A DNA stretch of 64,000 nt. Source: Craspedostauros australis (lineage: Eukaryota; Bacillariophyta; Bacillariophyceae; Mastogloiales; Achnanthaceae). The stretch is taken from assembly GCA_026770025.1 (NCBI GenBank), contig JAMXDE010000008.1:2951036-3015035 (forward strand), in the 5' to 3' direction. Each line of letters opens with the position of its first letter. The stretch's first letter is position 1. The notes beneath the pieces are model-generated. The model did no database searches. It saw only the letters and a program-made list of their open reading frames with translations, and was not told the origin of the DNA. Of this stretch, positions 1 through 9,759 are shown piece by piece. A program made the translations under genes and the position numbers.

Positions 1-2406
1 CTCCCAGTCGTCTTGCTTGCGGAGCGCTCGTCTTGTGAGCTTCATGACGGTGCGCGTGGCAGACGCATCATCACACGCCAGTGCTTGCTTCGCCCGTTGG
101 CATAGACCGCGTATGTCGCGCCATTGATCGAAGTAGAGTTGTATGAGACCCTTCTCGGACAGCGTGTTACGGACGGCGTCAAACGCAAAGGTCATGACGA
201 CATGCGGATTGCCATCCTCGCGAGCTGCCGACACCGCCTGTTCGAGTTCATGGACGTTGTGTATCTCCACTCCGTCCACAGCAAGAAGATATGCGTGTCG
301 TAGCCGATACCGCCACTGAGGAATCCTCCGGGCGCGATGCCCAGACGGGATGTCCAGTAGTCGAAGACGACCGCGCGTGTTATTGTCGTTCCAGACAATC
401 CCGAGCTGCGGATGTTGCCCGAATAGTGGAATGTCCACGTCGAACGCCGTGTCGAATGGATGACTCGAGAAGTCAAGGAGCATCACGCCGCGTACCGAAA
501 CGTCCGTGGATACAGCAGCAGCCGAGGCCCCAGTGGGCATGACCATGCCTTCTCGAAGTGGCAGCGGCACGAGTGTAGCATCCCCACATGCACGAGGAAC
601 CTTGTGAAGTACCACTGAGGGTTGACACGCCAGTGGTATGGCCTTGGAGGCGGTGCCGTCGCTGACATCGTCGCCGTCGTCTGGACATTCCACGCCAAGG
701 TCGAACAGGAGCTGTGCGGAGGGAGGTCGCTTGTTGCTCATGAAGTGTGCCTCATCAAATACCACAGACCCGCCAATCTTGACAGTGCCGGACGTCATGT
801 CGTAGTACCGGATGTTGACGCCATCCCCAAGGAATCCAAGGAAGATCCCGCGGTACGTATGGACGTCAAGCTTGCGCGCCGGCTTATCAGGCTTGCGCAC
901 GGTGACCAGGGCACCAAACACGCGTAGATGTGCAATGTCTGGCTTCACGCCATTAAGCGCCTCGTACGGCGTGCGCCCAATCGCAGAGCTCCACATGCGG
1001 TTGCGTAGGTATGCGGAGTGAACGATGGCCGCGGACCAGAATTTGGGTTCCAGTCCTGCTCCATACAGCATGGACCTGACCATGACTGCAAGCACGCGAT
1101 TGAGTCGCTCGACTTTGCCATTGCGATGGTGCACCCCGGAACCTGTGGGCTCCAGAACGTACCCCATGCCGCGAACCATGCCGGAAAACTCTTTGGAAGT
1201 GAAGAGCTCGCCGCCATGGTCGACGCGAAGCGCGCGGTACCCCGTTTGAAGGCCGAATCTTTGGAGATGCTCTCGCACAAGCTCGATGGGAGCACGTTTG
1301 CCGTCCGTAGGGAATACCCATGTGTATCGAGACACTGCATCCACAATGATGAGGTACGCGGTGCACCCATCAAAGGACGCCACCACAGGAGGCATGCCCT
1401 TCACCTTGTAATATCGGGCTGAACTGGCGCGCATGTACCCGAAGTCCAGGTGAAAGCGAGATCCATTCATCATATGACCCACTTGGGAGACGCCACCCCG
1501 TGGCTGTCGCTGTGCGTGTGCGTCCAGACACGCGTCACACGAGCGCAACGGATGCCTGTCTAGAGCCACAGAAGACGGTAGCCCAATGGAGTGCTTGGGG
1601 AGCTGTACCATCTGCTGGTGACCTGGATGACCAAGGCGTTGATGCCAAATTTCATACGACAGTGCACCACTGACGGCGTGGGCGACGTGCTTGTGTGCAG
1701 AGTATATGGTGGAGAAGAAGAAGAGATCGTTCGTCCTCACCATGGAGGCACGCTTGAACGTCGCAGCATCCTTTGTGTAGAACCGGACATGCGGATCATT
1801 GCGGTCACGACACACAACGTCGAATGTGTGAAAGACCTGCGAGTGCTCACATATGAGCTGGGGCGACAGCAGGGTGGCTGAGACATGTTCGCAGAAGAAC
1901 ATGGGAATGGGAATGACGTCGCCATCGTCCAGTCGGAAGGGGAACACTCCCTTGTGTGAGCACATCATGGCCTTGGACCGCGCATCCGCACCAGAAAGGT
2001 TGAGTGGATGTTCGAGCATACGACAGTCGATGAGCATGGCCTTGATACTGGTCACCAATATGTTGGCGCCCAAGTCACACTGCTGTCCCACCATGTGATT
2101 GAATTGTCCGATGGGGACCACTTGGTGCAGCATCGGTACCGTCGACTCGTCCGCAGATAGCGAATGTGCGTGACACACATCGACTATGCAAGACTGATCC
2201 ACCATTGCCCAGCCACGGACGCGGCGTTGGACTGTACTGCTCTTGTGCGCAGGTTTGGCATCGAGCGCCGGCAGAGTGTCACCAACAGTGACAGATCCTG
2301 CGCCTGCCGCGCTACCCATGAGAGCAAGCCGTTCACGAGGAGGTGCCTCTCCTCGCCGGCTTAGGGAAAATCCTGCTCCAAGTGCATCACAGCCGTGAGG
2401 AGCTCC
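1..2406 (-). CDS. Copia-type pol polyprotein, partial (protease, integrase, PDZ-like segment)
   Basis: The frame is open from 2406 to the window edge and lies in the -1 frame relative to gag, overlapping its last 15 codons. The first in-frame ATG is 2319-2317. Order of parts: a retropepsin-like motif at 2076-2062 reading CDLGANI, where DSGA or DTGA is usual; a GAG-pre-integrase region with WHQRLGHPGH and CDAC near 1640-1535; an integrase core with LDFGYM, VDAVSRYTWVF, RVDHGGELF and the GKVERLN glutamate (about 1460-1090), then TPYEAL and HLRVFGA; and, at about 405-195, a segment with a PDZ-like pattern (LGIVW then LLAVDGVEIHNVHELEQAV). The stop codon and reverse transcriptase are off the left edge. 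Established knowledge: the D-D-E integrase core inserts the cDNA copy. Inference: translation needs a -1 shift or re-initiation. Confidence 0.85.
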
Positions 2407-4262
2407 TCATCGGAGGGCTTCACGGAGGTGCCGGCGTCGTTGCCATCGACCTTGAGGAGCCGTGCGATCGCACGTCGAGTATCTGTCTTGCTGATGCGTC
2501 GCAGAGCAGTGCTGAGCTTGTCAGCCAGCTCCGTGTGCTTGTCACAATATTGTGCAAGGTGACGGTGACGTGCGAGGAAGATGCAGCTCTCGGCATGGTG
2601 GCCGCGTCGGCCACAAGCATCGCAGACTGCACCTGGTGCCGGCTGTCGAAAGACATTGCGACCCTCATCGTCATCGCCACGTCGGCCACGGGATCGGTCA
2701 GGGCTGCGAGATTTGCGGCCATCGGACCTATCATCATCGAACCGCACACCGCGGCGTTGCGACCGGGTGACAGCATGGGCGGTGTGTCCCGAGTCTGCCA
2801 TGGCAGCCAACTTGACGGCCAGCTCGCCCACATGTAACCCGGCAGGGAGCGCCTCTTGGTCAGGAACAGCCAAGACCATTTCACGGAACTGCCGAACGTT
2901 GTGACCGGCCCGCCCAACTTCATCAAGGAAGTGAATAGCCGCTCGACGCGGACTGTACTGATGAGCAGTTCCATGTTGGTTGAGGAACGCCATCAACGCG
3001 GTGGCAAACCCAATGATGCCGTTGGCAGCAACGTAGTTGGGCAGTACGGGGAGACCGGCAGCCGCTGGGGCCGTGACCATGTACTGAAGCACACGATGGA
3101 GAAAGTTGAATGCACTCAGCATTTCATGTCCGCGCTCTTGGAGGAACGCCTGGCTATGTAGAGCCAATGGCGTGTCGGGCAAAACCTCAAGAGTACCTGG
3201 AGTGGTTAGCTTGAGGAAGTGAGCATTGTTGATCGCCGCGACCGTCGCACTGGGTAGCGATGACGGAAACACGACACAGTCCATGCGATACATGAAAAGC
3301 GGAATGACATGCACACCAAACTGCGAGGCCACCTGTTGGTAGTGGTTGTACCACGTGCAGATGGCATGTGGCTCGAGTGAGGACAGCTTGGGGATGAACG
3401 CATCGGAGAAGCCGCGCAAATCAATGCTGACGCGAGAGCTTGCCCACACCTTCCAAGTTGGGTGTGGGCCAAGATCCGCGCCATACAGCATGGCGTGCTT
3501 GTACTTGGCGCGGTTTGCCGCCTCGTCGCGCCGAATGTCCTCGTAAAAGTCAGGACACTCGCTGGCGCGGGTGGGCACAACCGCGCTGGGAGCAAAGCGC
3601 GCTGGGGGCACACGTGGTGTGCGTGTGTCAGGAGTGTCGACACCAGCATTGAACATGGCAGCAAGATCTGGGTCCGCCACAAAGCTGTGGGCGTCGCCAT
3701 CGGCATTGCCCGAGTTATCACGAGGGTGATCGTCGTCACGGGCACGGTCTTCATGCAAGTTGGAAGCCGTGCGCGTGGTGTCTTGGGGAGCAGAGGCTGC
3801 CGCAGCCATGGACGCTTCCAGAGGAGTGCCACCACGGTACATGGTAGAGTTGAAGTCGCCCCATTGGAAGGCAGTAGGAAGTGTGGATTTTTGAAACCAA
3901 CCGCGAAGTGTCTTGAGCTCGTTGAGGTCAGCGGGATCAATGTCGCCGAAGCGCTGGAGCGCCGTAGACGTGCGACGATCGTCCTCGACTGAGAGAAGAT
4001 GTTGCAGGCGCCCCCAGACAGCATCCTCGTCCTCGCAGTACTGGAAGTACTTCGCAACGACCGCAATGCCGCTCGGAGAGAAGAACGCGGTGCGTAGGAC
4101 GGGTCGAATCAGAGCGCCAGGTGCGAATGCAACCGCTGCCGGTGGCAGCGTTGCGCCATCAGCAGGAGCACCATTTCGCACGTTGCCGGCAGGAGGCGCG
4201 GCATGAGCAGGGTTGTCATTGCCGGACCCGCCGGTGCTGGGAGAGCTGCTGTTGCGCGTCAT
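2361..4262 (-). CDS. Retrotransposon Gag protein with CCHC zinc knuckle
   Basis: A 633-residue protein whose C-terminal part holds a CX2CX4HX4C knuckle (CDACGRRGHHAESC, nucleotides 2624-2583), the nucleic-acid-binding motif of retroelement nucleocapsids. It is preceded by an Arg/Asp-rich stretch. The N-terminal 180 residues are low-complexity and alanine-rich; the middle is a helical capsid-like region without a motif I can name. The stop TAA (2363-2361) sits inside the open pol frame, so Gag is made alone and pol follows by frameshift or re-initiation. The ATG at 4262 is the first in the frame that yields the full domain. Confidence 0.85.
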   Translation of the reverse strand: MTRNSSSPSTGGSGNDNPAHAAPPAGNVRNGAPADGATLPPAAVAFAPGALIRPVLRTAFFSPSGIAVVAKYFQYCEDEDAVWGRLQHLLSVEDDRRTSTALQRFGDIDPADLNELKTLRGWFQKSTLPTAFQWGDFNSTMYRGGTPLEASMAAAASAPQDTTRTASNLHEDRARDDDHPRDNSGNADGDAHSFVADPDLAAMFNAGVDTPDTRTPRVPPARFAPSAVVPTRASECPDFYEDIRRDEAANRAKYKHAMLYGADLGPHPTWKVWASSRVSIDLRGFSDAFIPKLSSLEPHAICTWYNHYQQVASQFGVHVIPLFMYRMDCVVFPSSLPSATVAAINNAHFLKLTTPGTLEVLPDTPLALHSQAFLQERGHEMLSAFNFLHRVLQYMVTAPAAAGLPVLPNYVAANGIIGFATALMAFLNQHGTAHQYSPRRAAIHFLDEVGRAGHNVRQFREMVLAVPDQEALPAGLHVGELAVKLAAMADSGHTAHAVTRSQRRGVRFDDDRSDGRKSRSPDRSRGRRGDDDEGRNVFRQPAPGAVCDACGRRGHHAESCIFLARHRHLAQYCDKHTELADKLSTALRRISKTDTRRAIARLLKVDGNDAGTSVKPSDEELLTAVMHLEQDFP

Positions 4263-4903
4263 GGTGATGATGGCGAAAGAGCCGGAGGTGTTTGTTGTGT
4301 GTGTTCGTTTTTTTTTGAATTGTGGAGTATGCGAAAAACAGCCAGAACACCAACGATCAGACCAATGACGGCGCTGGGTTGGGTGGAACGGCAGTGAAAA
4401 CGCGTGTGTAAGACCGTGAGGTCAGAAAGAAGGCTCGAAAACCTGTGAGAGGAGACTGTGAATTGGGGAAACACAGAATTTATGAGGTGTTCCTGTGGTG
4501 AGAGGAAGACGAGCACAGTCGGACATAGGCCAGACTGTGACAGTTTGGGTGATTGGTGAGGAGAGTGTGAGCTCAACAACCTGGGAAGGAGATGTCGCCA
4601 ATGACATGTAACTGCCCCCTCGGCCAGAGTCGACGGGGATGACACTACCTGCGGCTCCCAAAAAATGCGAAGCGCGAACACTTGTTGCGTGGATTTGGTC
4701 CCTTTTGGACGCTGGTTTGGTCCTGTTGGGAGAAACGGCGATTGCGTATTTAGAGCTATTTTGTGTTTTCTCTCTCCGATCCGTCTTCCACGTCACATGA
4801 AACGAATGCCACGCCATGCAAAACCATTCACAACACAACACGATTGTTGGTTTCGCCGCAAACCACAACAACACAATCCCAAAAAACGCCCACAACGACG
4901 AGG
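4263..4903. other. Retrotransposon leader/5' LTR region and promoter of the glycosylase gene
   Basis: No convincing gene. The left part must contain the minus-strand leader of the gag gene and at least part of its 5' LTR. I found no clear TGGTATCAGAG-like primer binding site or LTR boundary. The right part (about 4680-4903) is the 5' flank and probable 5' UTR of the glycosylase fusion. An in-frame ATG at 4763 would add 47 Thr/Ser-rich residues that look like translated leader. Confidence 0.4.
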
Positions 4904-7230
4904 ATGGTGATGAGATCGTTGCTCTCCATCGTGGCATTGCACATTGTCGCTGTCCGGAGAGCTGCCGCATTGCACGCAACGGCACGCATGCGGTTCAACA
5001 ATCAATTCTTACGTCAAAGCCGAAGATGCTACTGGCACAGCATCCGTCGGAGCAGCCATGATCGATCAATGTTCCATGCTTCGACGTTTCGGATGATGCC
5101 CGAAGGCCCGGAGGTCCGCAATCTGGCGGATCAGTTCCAGCATGGTGTTGGGAAGCGACTGATTGACATTCAGTTCCTTTCAGGTCGTTACGTTCGCCAT
5201 GATAAGCCCGTGGGATTTTACGGTTTTGCTAAGACCATGACGAAGGCCGTCAGCGCGCCGGCGAATAGCAACACCGCTGGCGGCAGCGTTCGCCACAAAG
5301 ATGGCGACCATGTTGGAGGTGAGGATCCAGCTGAGAACAATCCACTGCTCCCAACCATCGACACCGTCGTGAAGTGGAGTTGCAAAGGCAAATTCATGTA
5401 CATCATCTTGGATGACGGTGGCAGGAGTCGTACCGAACCTTCGCACGATGAAGATGACTTCCAACGAAGCATCTGGATCACGCTCGGTATGACTGGTTGG
5501 TTTGTGGGAGAGGCGAAGCATCACGAGGATCCAACCCACGGTAGGTGGTACCTGGATTTGGTGGACACGGAGACGGGGAACAAGTTGCGCACGTACTACC
5601 ACGACCGTCGCAATTTTGGAACGCTCAAGTTTTCTCTTTCCAAGAAGGAGCTCGATGACAAGCTGTCGTCATTGGGGTATGATCTCATGGACGCGTCCAC
5701 CTCTGAGGATTTGTTCTTGACCACAATGGCGAATCAGAATCAGGACATGAACATTTGCAAGTTCCTCATGAATCAATCGGTAAGTGATTGTTGACTCCGT
5801 TGTGCTGGTGTCATGGCCTGCTGCAGTGCTTTCGGAACCTGCTTCATGTATTGAGTGTGGGAAAATCTTTGCTTTCCACCAGCGATATCAATGGTGATGG
5901 TAAGATCATTGCGTCTACCAATCGTAGCAGGCAACTGTAATGTTGGCCGTGCAACGGCATACGAAAGCAAAGCATCTGACGAGCGATGTTTCGAACATGC
6001 TTATTTTCACGCGTTGATGTGGTACATGTGACACGACATGCCATGGTATTCAACTTGCAGAAGATCGCTGGCGTTGGAAACTACATCCTTGCGGAGGGTC
6101 TCCATAGAAGCCTGATCGATCCTTTCGCATCCCTCGACGAACTTCACGAAAGGCAACGGCGCACTCTCTTCAATGAATTGCGGTTGGTCATGATGCAGTC
6201 GTATGCAAAGCAACAGCGCAGGTGGCTGAAGGATAGTATCAAAACGCCAGGCACAAAAAGCGGAAACGGTGAGGCAGATGCTGATGCAAATTCATCAGGC
6301 TTGGCAGAGTTCGAGTTGCAATGCTACAACCGAGCAAGGTGTCCACAGGGAGAGGAAGTTATTCGAGATACCGCAGGACCCCACGGGAGAACGATATGGT
6401 ACACGAAGAAGCAACTCTTCAAACCGTTGGATGAACGGTTCGTGTCCCTTTCACACCACCAAGCACAAACTGAGCACCGCAATGGATCAGATGATGCTGA
6501 AGCAGCTCGATCTCAGAACGCCAACGATTGGAAACACGTTGATCTCGTCCAGCAGCTGTCGGACGAAGGCTGGAAGGGAGCACTGCAACACATTCTGGAA
6601 TCCGAACGCTTTCAAAATCTTCAAGCATTCTTGCAAGATGAGGCTGCCTCGGGCGCCACGATATTTCCCCCGCCTCAGCAAGTCTTCGCTTCGTTGAATC
6701 AATGCCGGTTTGACGACGTGAAGATTGTTATTGTCGGTCAGGATCCGTACCACGGCGCTGGTCAAGGTCATGGCTTGGCATTCTCGGTGCAAAAGGATGT
6801 GCCGCCACCTCCATCATTGAAGAATATCATTCAAGAATTGAAAGATGATGTTGGCATCAAACAGCCGGTGCATGGGAATTTGGAAAGCTGGTCACGGCAA
6901 GGAGTGTTGTTGCTGAACAGCGTGCTGACGGTGCGGCAGGGCGAGGCAAACAGCCACGCAAAGAAAGGGTGGGAGGAAGTTACCGATGCCATCATTGAAG
7001 CGTTGAATCAGAGGGAGGACGGGTTGGTGTTTCTCCTTTGGGGCAACCCAGCTCAAAAGAAAGCATCGGGCGTGAACACAGAAAAACACGTGGTGATCAA
7101 GACTTCGCATCCATCTCCGCTGGGGGCAAGACGGACGGCATCGCCCTTCCTTGGATCACGATGCTTCAGTGATGCCAACCGTTCTCTTGCTCTCGTGGAC
7201 AAAGCTGCTGTCGACTGGAATATCGTCTGA
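4904..7230 (+). CDS. Fpg/Nei-type DNA glycosylase fused to family-1 uracil-DNA glycosylase
   Basis: Two exons, 4904-5779 and 6061-7230, joined in phase 0 by an intron (5780-6060, GTAAGT...TTGCAG). The join restores LMNQS-KIAGVGNYILAEGL, the conserved Fpg helix-two-turn-helix. Exon 1 gives Fpg motifs MPEGPEVRN, CKGKFMY, LGMTGWF and DRRNFGTLKF. Exon 2 continues with a finger-like end (GRTIWY) without the paired cysteines, as in zincless fingers. It then runs without a stop into a complete UDG: PPPQQVFASL, GQDPYHG (residues 518-524), LLLNSVLTVR and HPSPLGA (catalytic His about 642). Known roles: Fpg removes oxidised purines using its N-terminal proline; UDG removes uracil. The residues before MMPEGPEV may be an organelle presequence (ATG 4904), or translation may start at 5093/5096. 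The protein is 681 aa from 4904. Confidence 0.93.
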
Positions 7231-7725
7231 CGCTGAATTATCGCTGGCAGAACAGCCTTGGGAAGAAAAGGCAAACTCGGAGCCTCTGTAGAAGATCATC
7301 GCACGCACCAAATCAACCAACCGGCCCTCCAACCAGCCACCGAGCAAATTGAAGCATCCTCGGCCGCATGCGCTTCATGGTATTCTCCCACTTCCTCTTA
7401 TCTTTGGAGCCGACACATGAAACAGAAAAAAAACACTCGTATGTAGTATAAGAATTGAGGGTAGACTAACATCATCAATCAAAGACGCGTGGCAGCGAGT
7501 TTTCCAGACTCTGTGGGTGTCCATGGAATGGAAGCGAAATGTCAGTGACTTTCAAGAACAGAAGAGAACTCAATCCAGGCTGGGAGATCTTTCGCAACGC
7601 CACGACATCACAACCGGCTGCCTGTTCCGTGCTTCTCCTTCGCTGCTAGCACCACAGCATTGCAACCAAGCACCGATCATCAACACAATACAAACAAAAC
7701 CCCAACGCGTTGCAACTGTACGAAA
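7231..7725. other. Intergenic region
   Basis: Lies between two plus-strand genes. It should hold the 3' end of the glycosylase transcript and the promoter and 5' UTR of the oxygenase gene. I see no further gene. An in-frame ATG at 7660 would lengthen the oxygenase by 22 polar residues but is probably leader. Confidence 0.4.
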
Positions 7726-8871
7726 ATGACGGAGGAGGCACAGCTGACGTCCGATCAGATAGATGATCTTCGGATCAAGACGGAGGACGCGTTTAAGGAA
7801 CTGAAAGAAAAGAGCGAGGCCGCAACGCCATCGACGTCTTGGATACGATCGGGAGACGATGCTGCATCTGATGCCGCGACCACCCGCGAGAGCACCCAAA
7901 ACGGAGCGACGGCAACAGCATGGGACAAGGATCGTTCACCGCGATGCCAATTCTTTGATCATTTCGGATTCACTCACGTCGGCAACTTTTGCGACGAGGA
8001 TGAAGTGCGCAGGCTGAAGGAGCAGATGGCGGAGCTGGCCAACAATGATTGGCAATGCAACGACAAGGTGGCCTCGTTTGGCACGGACGCGAAAGCCAAC
8101 AAGGCCAGGGGCGACTACTTCTTGGATTCCAGCAATCAGATTCACTACTTTGCGGAACCGACCGCGCTCGATGAGGATGGCAACCTGAAGTCTGACTTTG
8201 CAAACGACAAGCTGGCGGCCCTCAACAAGTCTGGCCATGCCATGCACATTCGGGATGGTGCATTCCGGGACTACACATTGTCGCAGAAGGTGCGGGACTT
8301 GGTGACGGATTTGGGTTGGGAGGATCCCGTGGTGCCGCAGTCGATGTACATCTTCAAGCAGCCGCGCATCGGCGGAACCGTGCACTCGCATCAGGATTCC
8401 ACGTTCCTGCACACCACCCCGAAGCAATCCTGCTTAGGTCTGTGGCTGGCGCTGGATGATGCGACGTTGGAGAACGGGTGCCTCTGGGTGCGGCCAGGAT
8501 CGCACAAGGAGCCGTTGCGACGGCAATTCATTCGCAATCCGGAGTACTTTGAAGAAGGCAAGATGGATGCCTCCAAGCTGACCTTCCTTCAGCATCACGA
8601 GAATGATTCCGTCACCTGGGAGGGTGGTCTCCCCAAGGATCAATCACTGTGGGAGGCCGGATTCATCCCTGTCGAATGCAAGGCCGGAGATCTGCTCGCC
8701 TTCTGCGGCACGTTGGATCATCTGAGCCTGCCGAACTTTTCCGATCGGCAACGCCACACATTCCAGCTACATCTCATTGAAGGTCCCAGGGCGGGCGTCA
8801 CGTGGTCACCGCAGAACTGGCTCCAGTACCCGTTGCAGCAACCGTTCATCAGCTTGTTGAGAGATACGTGA
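7726..8871 (+). CDS. Phytanoyl-CoA dioxygenase (PhyH/PHYHD1)-like 2-oxoglutarate Fe(II) oxygenase
   Basis: A 381-residue single-exon protein. The jelly-roll core carries HQD (His222, Asp224), preceded by MYIFKQPRIGG and followed by LGLWLALDDATLENGCLWVRPGSH. The distal ligand is His332 in DHLSLPNFSD, with Arg341/343 nearby for 2-oxoglutarate. This arrangement is that of PHYHD1-like members, which hydroxylate or otherwise oxidise a substrate using oxygen and 2-oxoglutarate. The substrate here cannot be told. The first 70 residues are acidic and low-complexity, with no obvious targeting signal. The start was set at 7726 (context AAAATGA) because the residues before it look untranslated. Confidence 0.88.
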   Translation: MTEEAQLTSDQIDDLRIKTEDAFKELKEKSEAATPSTSWIRSGDDAASDAATTRESTQNGATATAWDKDRSPRCQFFDHFGFTHVGNFCDEDEVRRLKEQMAELANNDWQCNDKVASFGTDAKANKARGDYFLDSSNQIHYFAEPTALDEDGNLKSDFANDKLAALNKSGHAMHIRDGAFRDYTLSQKVRDLVTDLGWEDPVVPQSMYIFKQPRIGGTVHSHQDSTFLHTTPKQSCLGLWLALDDATLENGCLWVRPGSHKEPLRRQFIRNPEYFEEGKMDASKLTFLQHHENDSVTWEGGLPKDQSLWEAGFIPVECKAGDLLAFCGTLDHLSLPNFSDRQRHTFQLHLIEGPRAGVTWSPQNWLQYPLQQPFISLLRDT

Positions 8872-9759
8872 GCGTCTTGGTGAAGGAGGAGCACATTGAT
8901 TCTCTCTTCCATATCTCTCCAGAGACATAGAACTGCATTACTACAGTATGGTGGCATGGTGTGAGTGGAACAATAGCGTGCTCGTAGAGTAGAATACCAT
9001 TGTGAAGTATAATATTATATAATATAATAGAATATGCTCCTTTGGTTGCATTGGCCCAGCATCTCATGGACGCCTTCCGATGTCGCCGATGGTGGCTCAC
9101 TGCGAATTCCACGTCTGAATCATATGGTCTAGCTTAGTCTAACGGGACACCTTCGAAATCGTGACGCACACGCGAGTTGTCGCGTTCCGGTCATTTGTGA
9201 TGGAGCGCAACACGATTGCGACAACGAGGAGAAGCGCAGACCATGATGACCTTTTTTGCCGCCTTCACGAGCGACGCGAAACTTCATCGGTTGAGGCGGA
9301 AGCTGCGCGCCTTACGAGCTCCTCGACTCTCTTTCATCACCAACCTCATCGTCGTTGTCGTGGTTGTCGACAGCGGCATCAACATCAACATCAACATCAA
9401 CGCAATCACGCACATCATCAGCGTGGGCTGGGAACTGCAAGAAGGCAATCCACCAACCAATCACTGCGTCCATCACTCAAGCGATCGATCGAACCATCAA
9501 TCAGTGTGGCATCAATCGGCTCACACGGCCAAACCGAGTCAAACCAAGTCGAGTGCATAGCTCGTGCGCATAGTGGGACGAAAGGAGGAATCGGAAGACC
9601 GCATTGGCGCCGCATCGCAAGGGAAAACGGAGAAACAGAACCAACGGCGCCAACGCCTGTTCTCGACGATACACCCACACGCGCACCCACACGGACACGC
9701 ACATCCAGCCATTGGAGAGACACGATCGCCTTCAGCAATAAAAGCAGAAGGGAGGACCC
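8872..9759. other. Intergenic region with AT-rich patch and CATCAA repeats
   Basis: No convincing gene. It includes an AT-rich run near 9008-9034 and a short (CATCAA)4-type microsatellite near 9377-9402. Open frames here (such as 9161-9763) are Arg/Ser/His-rich, match nothing I know, and sit where the 5' UTR and promoter of the ankyrin gene should be. Confidence 0.4.

Larger units (their letters stand above)
1..4262 (-). mobile_element. Ty1/copia LTR retrotransposon, left edge truncated by window
   Basis: Gag (2361-4262) is followed by pol (from about 2406 to the left edge), both on the minus strand. The order gag, protease, GAG-pre-integrase zinc region, integrase is that of Ty1/copia elements. 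The RT, RNase H and 3' LTR would lie beyond position 1 and cannot be seen. I could not place the 5' LTR: the leader upstream of gag (4263 to about 4700) has no second copy in this window. The reading frames seen are open, so this copy could be fairly young. It belongs to a different lineage from the element at 41548-47943: its gag has a zinc knuckle, and its integrase motifs differ. Confidence 0.9.

Noticed and set aside
4763-4903. Earlier start for the glycosylase fusion
   Set aside because: Adds a Thr/Ser/Gln-rich stretch with no family similarity; the ATG at 4904 or 5093/5096 fits better.
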